The position numbers and the translations under genes were made by a program. The notes under the pieces were generated by a model, which searched no databases, was not told the origin of the DNA, and saw nothing but the letters and a program-made list of their open reading frames with translations. From Dermacentor variabilis (lineage: Eukaryota; Arthropoda; Arachnida; Ixodida; Ixodidae), in NCBI RefSeq assembly GCF_050947875.1, contig NC_134574.1:109100969-109164968 (forward strand): 64,000 nt of DNA. Direction: 5' to 3'. Shown piece after piece: positions 59,147 to 64,000 of the stretch (positions are counted from its first letter, which is position 1; every line of letters begins with the position of its first letter).

Positions 59147-59302
59147 TGACACGAAGATGTGGGGCGCCTGCACCGCTGAACGGCGCCCGAAAGGTCGGCG
59201 CCATGGAAGACGATGAAGTGCGTTGGCTCTACGCTCTTCTTCTGGCCCGCTATTAAAGAGAAACGTCTCTTTTGTAACACTTCGTCTCCAAACTATCTTA
59301 CA
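59147..59302 (+). mobile_element. 3' LTR of the Gypsy element (156 bp)
   Basis: Pair of 53956-54112, TGACACGAAG to ATCTTACA. The whole element is 5.35 kb. The flanks (GATAT left, ATGTT right) show no perfect target duplication. Confidence 0.93.
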
Positions 59303-60336
59303 ATGTTGTTACCCAAATATATACAGTGGAAGAGGTATCATAGTAAATCTTCAGTGAAAAAGCTCTGTATATTTGTATTCGCAGCCTACCATGAATGTCG
59401 TCACGCTAAACAGCGTTCGCTTTTATGTGTAATGCATGTGTGCGAGAGCTGCCCATGTAGGGACCGGAGGGATAACCCCGCCGTACCTGAAAGGGTAGAG
59501 AATAAAGTGGGACCGCTTGATATGTGCTGTCTTGCCAGAAACATTGGGCCGCTTTGTGTGTGCCCGAATGGACGCCTTGGGGCTGGATTTGGCCGAATAA
59601 CCAACATGGGTCAATGAGTACGTGCCATTGGGTAGGTGACCGAGACAAGCAACTTTGGCACTGGTATGCGGCGCCGAATGTGTGCTAGTACTTGGTCAAT
59701 CCACAAGAGTTATGTGCGACTAGGGAGGAAGAGGTGTGAAGCCCTTATTTTATTTAGGTGCGCGTCGTACACCCCTCATTAACGTTCTTCCCACGACAAG
59801 CTTCATACATATCCCTCGGCCTCGTGATGCAGACAGTTAAGAACTTCAAGTGCAAAGGCTGTGTTCGCAGAGGGAGAATTCTTACGACCACCAGTGCTCT
59901 TCCGAGATGACAACAAAGTATATAGCGGCAAGACTTGTCACTCTCTGAGCAGTTCGACACTATTGACGCTAAGGAACAGTGGCACTGAAGGCGATTATTA
60001 ATGAGAAGGCTCACATTAGTGACGCTGTAAACTAGTTTCAAGGCACAGGCAAACCATCACTGCCTGCTATGCAGAGGATTTGTCGCAGCAACAAATGGAT
60101 TCTTTGCGCACTTTGTTTTACCACTTCAGATGACAGACGCCTATATAATGTAACGGTCACAAAGGTTCGTTTAGGATATGCGCGTGCTATTGGTGCATAA
60201 ACCTGTTCGTCATAGCCATGTTCAACTGCCTTTCAAGTTGTAACCATGTATCCATATGGATTCAGACACCGTATATTTATATAGGAACTGAAAGAAAAAA
60301 GAGTAAATACACAGATGCTGGAAAACTGGAACTTGC
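59303..60336. other. Intronic, unassigned
   Basis: No recognisable gene or repeat between the Gypsy 3' LTR and the exon at 60337-60504. Confidence 0.4.
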
Positions 60337-60504
60337 CATAGAGTAGTCCGAGATGCCGAAGCCAGTGCATGGTTTGTACAGCGCACTGTTGGCGCTACTG
60401 GGTCGGTCAGTCAAGTTGTAAACGGCGACGCCCATCTGCAGCGCCAACGCCACGACGAGCTCCGGCCTCGAGAATTGTGACGTCGCCATACGGTAGGCCT
60501 TGTC
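60337..60504 (-). CDS. Putative exon: GH18-like ectodomain segment with GC donor
   Basis: Minus-strand exon of 168 bp, phase 0 at both ends, 56 codons: DKAYRMATSQFSRPELVVAL, then ALQMGVAVYNLTDRPSSANS, and ALYKPCTGFGISDYSM. Acceptor GAAATCAACAG is followed by GAC. The donor would be GCAAGT, a GC-AG intron, which is a known minor class; there is no GT at the right place. A beta-strand-like MGVAVYNL ending, a Cys, and G-x-DYSM-ACQ after splicing to 46483 resemble the LGIPLYG to YYE-I-C portion of GH18 proteins. One N-glycosylation sequon (NLT). Upstream exons lie to the right, partly or wholly outside the window. Exon reality is fairly likely; the GH18 link is tentative. Confidence 0.65.
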
Positions 60505-60609
60505 CTGTTGATTTCACAACGCAAGTTCACCGACATAAGCTCTCTACGCAACGGAAAATCTGCCTTTAATTGCTATCGCTATTCGTACCTTCCGTATCTG
60601 ATCATGTCA

Positions 60610-60900
60610 TTTACAGAGTGTTTCCCGTAACTTTAACCAAGCACTTACAAAAATAGTGGTGAACTGCAGCGGAATGAAACCAATGACCTATCGTTTGCCG
60701 AGACATTGCGTTCCTTAGAGTATTTTTTTAATATTCCGCTTAATTAGTGAATTAACTAGGCTAAATTATGAAAAATTTTCAATATTAATTTGAGGGCCAA
60801 GTGCGTTTAGTTACGCTTATAAGGTTTCCATATTTTTTTATGGTGACAAACATGCTGTGTGGTGATTTATCTTGGCGTTTAAAGAAAGCCCGGGTAATAA
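60610..60900. repeat. Possible MITE-like repeat
   Basis: It begins CAGAGTGTTTCCCGTAACTT and contains AT-rich blocks (CCGCTTAATTAGTGAATTAA). The CAGRGTGTYYC start is common to an abundant arthropod repeat type, recalled and not checked. No matching right end is seen. Confidence 0.4.
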
Positions 60901-61799
60901 ATGAAACCACGTGACGGCGCTCATGCGCTGTCATATTGCAGCGCTCTCAACCGTGCTTGGAGCGAAAGGAGCGTGCGCGCGGACCATGGCGAAGTGAGGG
61001 GCTGCGACTGTAGGCATCGACTTTACAGTGCGTCAGCATCTTTGACGGTGGCACATGGAAAGGAGGCACCTTCGTCCCTGGTAAGCGATAGACTGACCGC
61101 GCGCAGCGTTCCAAGGTAAATATACCTGGTAGCGAAGCTTCCATAGGAGCCCATACGTTCAAAACATGGCGGTCTATCGCCGGTTCATGGGGCTTAGCGC
61201 CATCTGTATGTGGTGGGAACACTTCCGACGGAAGAAAAAATAACGTGACGGCATGTCCGTTAAAAGCAGAAGTGACGTCATTTTGTTTTCGAAGGCGCGA
61301 AATTTGTTGTTGTTTCTTTGGAGCTATATATTCAAATGCCCCGCCATTCGACTTGATGGGCGTTTCGAGCTTTCAGCGTGGAAAGCGATGCAGGAAAAGG
61401 TCAGCCGTACGGTTGTCGAAATAGCATCCCTGCACAGAACATACTTTCTTTGGAGGCCGACGAAAGCTTTAGGTGTAGAGTGCTGATCCTATTGTCGGAT
61501 GCCAAGCCCGTCAGCCAGCGCAGTCGCACGAAAACAACTACACAATTATCTGGCGGTCGTAACTCACTAATTTTGACTGAACAGATTAAGAAGCAATGAA
61601 GCTACCCGCGTCGCCAAATTCAGACAAACTTCGACAAGCAAGAAAGCACAAATTGTGAGGGGGGCGTATTTCAACAGATGATACGAGTGCGCCTTTCTGC
61701 CCATTTCAAGACGTGCATTGCACTGCGAGTGATAGTGGCGTCAACGCCCCCTGTAGCGATGGGCGCTGAAAAGAAATATATTTATTAATAATAATAAAA
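60901..61799. other. Unassigned
   Basis: Plus-strand frames of about 75 codons at 60901-61119 and 61253-61486 have no motif. The block around 61141-61260 (CATGGCGGTCTATCGCCGGT, GGGGCTTAGCGCCATCTG) looks like an interspersed repeat but I cannot name it. Confidence 0.35.
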
Positions 61800-62133
61800 T
61801 TAAACTTATTTTCTTAGCTCATCACGAATATACAAAATTGACTAGAAAGTTTATTTTCGTTGAATGAATCTAACTGTGTCTCGTTTGAATTAAAAAACGC
61901 GTTTTTCTTTCCCAATGTTTGTTCCCTCCAAACATAGTCGCGCTTCAATCACTGCTCCCATAACCCCCCATGCTGATGTCGGTGACAATCTGTACTGAAC
62001 CGCTTTTCGCCCGAAGCTTCGCGACCTATTTGAATCGACCTTGAGCGTTCTTCCAATCGAAGCACGGTCCATTATTCTCCTCTCCGACGAACTGGCGATG
62101 TGGCTGCAGCGTGAAAAAATATTCTTAACCACA
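61800..62133 (-). mobile_element. Probable 3' LTR of a minus-strand Gypsy element
   Basis: The minus strand starts TGTGGTTAAGAATATTTTTT right after a purine tract (GAATGGGGGCGAT) and an integrase tail. The left border is uncertain; an AATAAACTTT signal lies near 61850 on the minus strand. No other copy is in the window. Confidence 0.5.
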
Positions 62134-62310
62134 ATCGCCCCCATTCGAAAAGGAGCCACCCTGGCGACTCCTGGTGAGCATAGTATGAGTGGGTCGTAAT
62201 ACGGCTTCAACCGCTGTACGTGGACGGTTTCACGACCACGACAGCGCTGGCCCGTATTGGCGTGGCAGGCTCGACGATATTAGTTCCCCTGTATATGCTC
62301 CCGCAGGGAG
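62134..62310 (-). pseudogene. Gypsy integrase C-terminal tail
   Basis: The minus strand reads ATPIRARCRGRETVHVQRLK then PYYDPLILCSPGVARVAPF. The V-H-V-x-R-L-K-P-Y-Y block is the usual end of Gypsy integrases (compare V-V-R-M-K-P-Y-Y in the element ending at 59044). The rest of the pol gene upstream is missing. Confidence 0.7.
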
Positions 62311-63946
62311 CAGAGTTGCGCATAACTTTTCCGGCGCCGCTAGCACCGCTTTTCACCGAGCTCGATCACGTGGTGCAAAATGATGTCAAATGATCAACTG
62401 TGCGCCCCGTAGCCAGCTTTACGGAAACGGTGCCAACTCGTTTCTCTCTGGGCCATGGAAATTGTAATCAGCGGACCGTCGAGCGTGCGTAGCAACGATC
62501 GGCTCCGGGTTGCAGGTACGATATTCGAGGATATTAAGTAAATGGTCTTCGTGAAGAGCTACGAAGCAGGTAATTTTGACACTTGTATTCCAGTATGACG
62601 GGTTACAGAGCACGAAACTGAGCAAATTGCACGGAAGTTGGCTAAGCTTTTTACGCGGTGCCGGGTGGACAGACGAGACCGGCCGGCTCCGAAAGGGACC
62701 AGGATATGCGAGGTCCGTTCGCCTTGTTTACAGAGGTGAGTTCCGCTTGTTTACACTAAAGCGGCATTTATCTGGAGGAACACTCCTGAACACGTTGAAA
62801 TGCGTACGCCTGGCATGACAGGTTGTTCACTCGTGCAATTTTTGGTGCACATGTGCAGCGCGACTCCGACGCGGAACAAAGAAAGGACGACACGTCTGTG
62901 TCGCGCTGCACATATACGCCAAGAATGTTAACTTACCAACTCGCTCAATTCGCTTTGTTGCTTGTGCGATTGTTCTGACTACGCGGCTGCAGAAAACTGT
63001 GTTCAGAACCGAGTAAATACAATCTGGTACAATTTGCGCGCGGCACCCTGGCTCTTCTCTGCTCCGTTTCATTTTTAAAATTATTTGTCGGTGTTCTGAT
63101 TTTTCATGTAAAGTCGATTGGTGTGCTGGTGGTCACCGTATTGTAGTAGGCGAAACCCCCGTGCGCTCCCGCCTATATGAGACAGCTGCGATAGCTTCAG
63201 TGTTTACCGCCCGCAATATGTTGCTTGTTCGATCAGCCTTAGTCGACGTGAGGAATGTGAAATTATTTTTGTACGTTTAATAAGCGCTGTATTACAGTAA
63301 ATAACCGTGAGTAGTATGAAGAGATAAAGAAAAATGTGCTGCCATATTACAGTCTGCAATGTGTGAATGATTACTTACCATTTTGTCATCTTATGTGATT
63401 AGTCCAATAAAAATAACCTGCTGTTACTCTTAATAACTTGTTGCCTTTCCAGTGGCTTTGAATTCTGGCCCCCAAGGCTCCAAGAACCAGAACTCATCCC
63501 CTGCTAGCTACCACCACCCACTGCTCATCCATTCCCTTGTGCGAAATAAATTTGATCTAGAAGCTCATGCATCTTGAATCTTTTTCCACTTGCAGATTTA
63601 CTGCTATGAAGCAGCTGTTGTGTTTGCGGTGTGAATCGAAAAAATAAGCTTTGCATCAGATGTGCGCATGTGGACATTTGAAATGCGTTTAAATTTAGGT
63701 GTCTGCACGGAATATAACGAAAACGTGCAGGCACGATAGTTCTGTTGGCGTCTCGTTTCGTTTCGTTTCGCCTCGTTTGGGCAGCCAAAATGACCTCACA
63801 TAATTGTCTACCACACATGTGTGAAGCTTTCTTTAAACACCCTTTAAAACATTTCTTGCCTTCCGCCTCCGCGAGAAAACTTCATACGCATGCTCAAAAA
63901 CATTGCAACGCTTTTTGTTGCAAGGTAATGCGAGTTTGCACGCGAA
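62311..63946. other. Unassigned
   Basis: A plus-strand frame at 62576-62818 follows an acceptor-like TTGACACTTGTATTCCAG, but no donor or homologue supports an exon. No named repeat. The TCGTTTCGTTTCG run at 63755-63775 is a short tandem repeat. Confidence 0.35.
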
Positions 63947-63975
63947 CTTTTTATTTATTTATTTATTTATTTAAA
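63947..63975. repeat. (TTTA)n microsatellite
   Basis: About seven TTTA units; on the minus strand they follow GGTATTTTAAATAAA, so this may be a LINE tail. Confidence 0.85.
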
Positions 63976-64000
63976 ATACCTTACAGGCCTATTTAAGGGC

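Noticed and set aside
62576..62818. Plus-strand exon candidate after an acceptor-like TTGTATTCCAG
   Set aside because: No donor, no partner exon and no recognised motif.

Overview
The window looks like nuclear DNA of a hard tick, probably metastriate. The strongest evidence is a tRNA-derived SINE present in at least nine copies or fragments. It has pol III A and B boxes, a conserved body and an (ATT)n tail, and matches the tick family known as Ruka. Gypsy LTR elements, RTE-like and RNase H-bearing LINEs, microsatellites and canonical GT-AG splice signals support a eukaryote with large, transposon-filled introns. There are no bacterial-type genes, rRNA, tRNA or CRISPR loci. I recognise this by memory and motif reading, with no database search.

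Host coding sequence is sparse and all on the minus strand. Eight short exon-like segments have matching splice sites and compatible phases: 519-607, 4953-5090, 11244-11405, 23636-23803, 24590-24721, 30054-30131, 45140-45304 plus 46352-46483, and 60337-60504. They look like pieces of a tandemly duplicated gene family coding for type II membrane proteins. The predicted protein has a Tyr/Pro-rich N-terminal tail (30054-30131 and 11244-11405, the latter built of six-residue AYPE-type repeats), a transmembrane helix (4953-5090), a Ser/Thr-rich stalk (519-607), and an ectodomain whose last three exons (60337-60504, 46352-46483, 45140-45304) loosely resemble the end of a GH18 chitinase-like barrel. 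A second copy of the last two exons lies at 24590-24721 and 23636-23803. The likely reading is the 3' end of one gene at 60.5-45.1 kb, remains of a second copy around 24.7-23.6 kb, and the 5' half of another gene running off the left edge.

The rest is mostly transposable elements. From left to right: SINEs (0.7, 3.2, 12.4 kb); modular ~65-bp repeats (13 kb); an RTE-like LINE (14.2-15.5 kb) and a second RTE tail (16.3 kb); an LTR, Lys-type primer-binding site and gag remnant (17.2-19.2 kb) followed by a SINE with a clean target duplication; a composite TIR element (20.1-21.2 kb); a 153-bp palindrome (21.6 kb); a Gypsy RT fragment (22.6 kb); a minus-strand Gypsy pol (24.9-28.8 kb); SINEs and (TAA)n arrays (31.7-34.6 kb); a 3.1-kb LINE with an RNase H domain (37.4-40.5 kb); a tandem triplication carrying a conserved Cys-rich frame (41.4-43.5 kb); a 5.8-kb LTR element that carries only a gag-like ORF and contains a nested TIR element (47.1-52.8 kb); a LINE fragment (53.4 kb); a 5.3-kb Gypsy element with both LTRs (54.0-59.3 kb); and the 3' end of another LTR element (61.8-62.3 kb). 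All the pol genes have frameshifts, stops or active-site changes, so none looks autonomous today.
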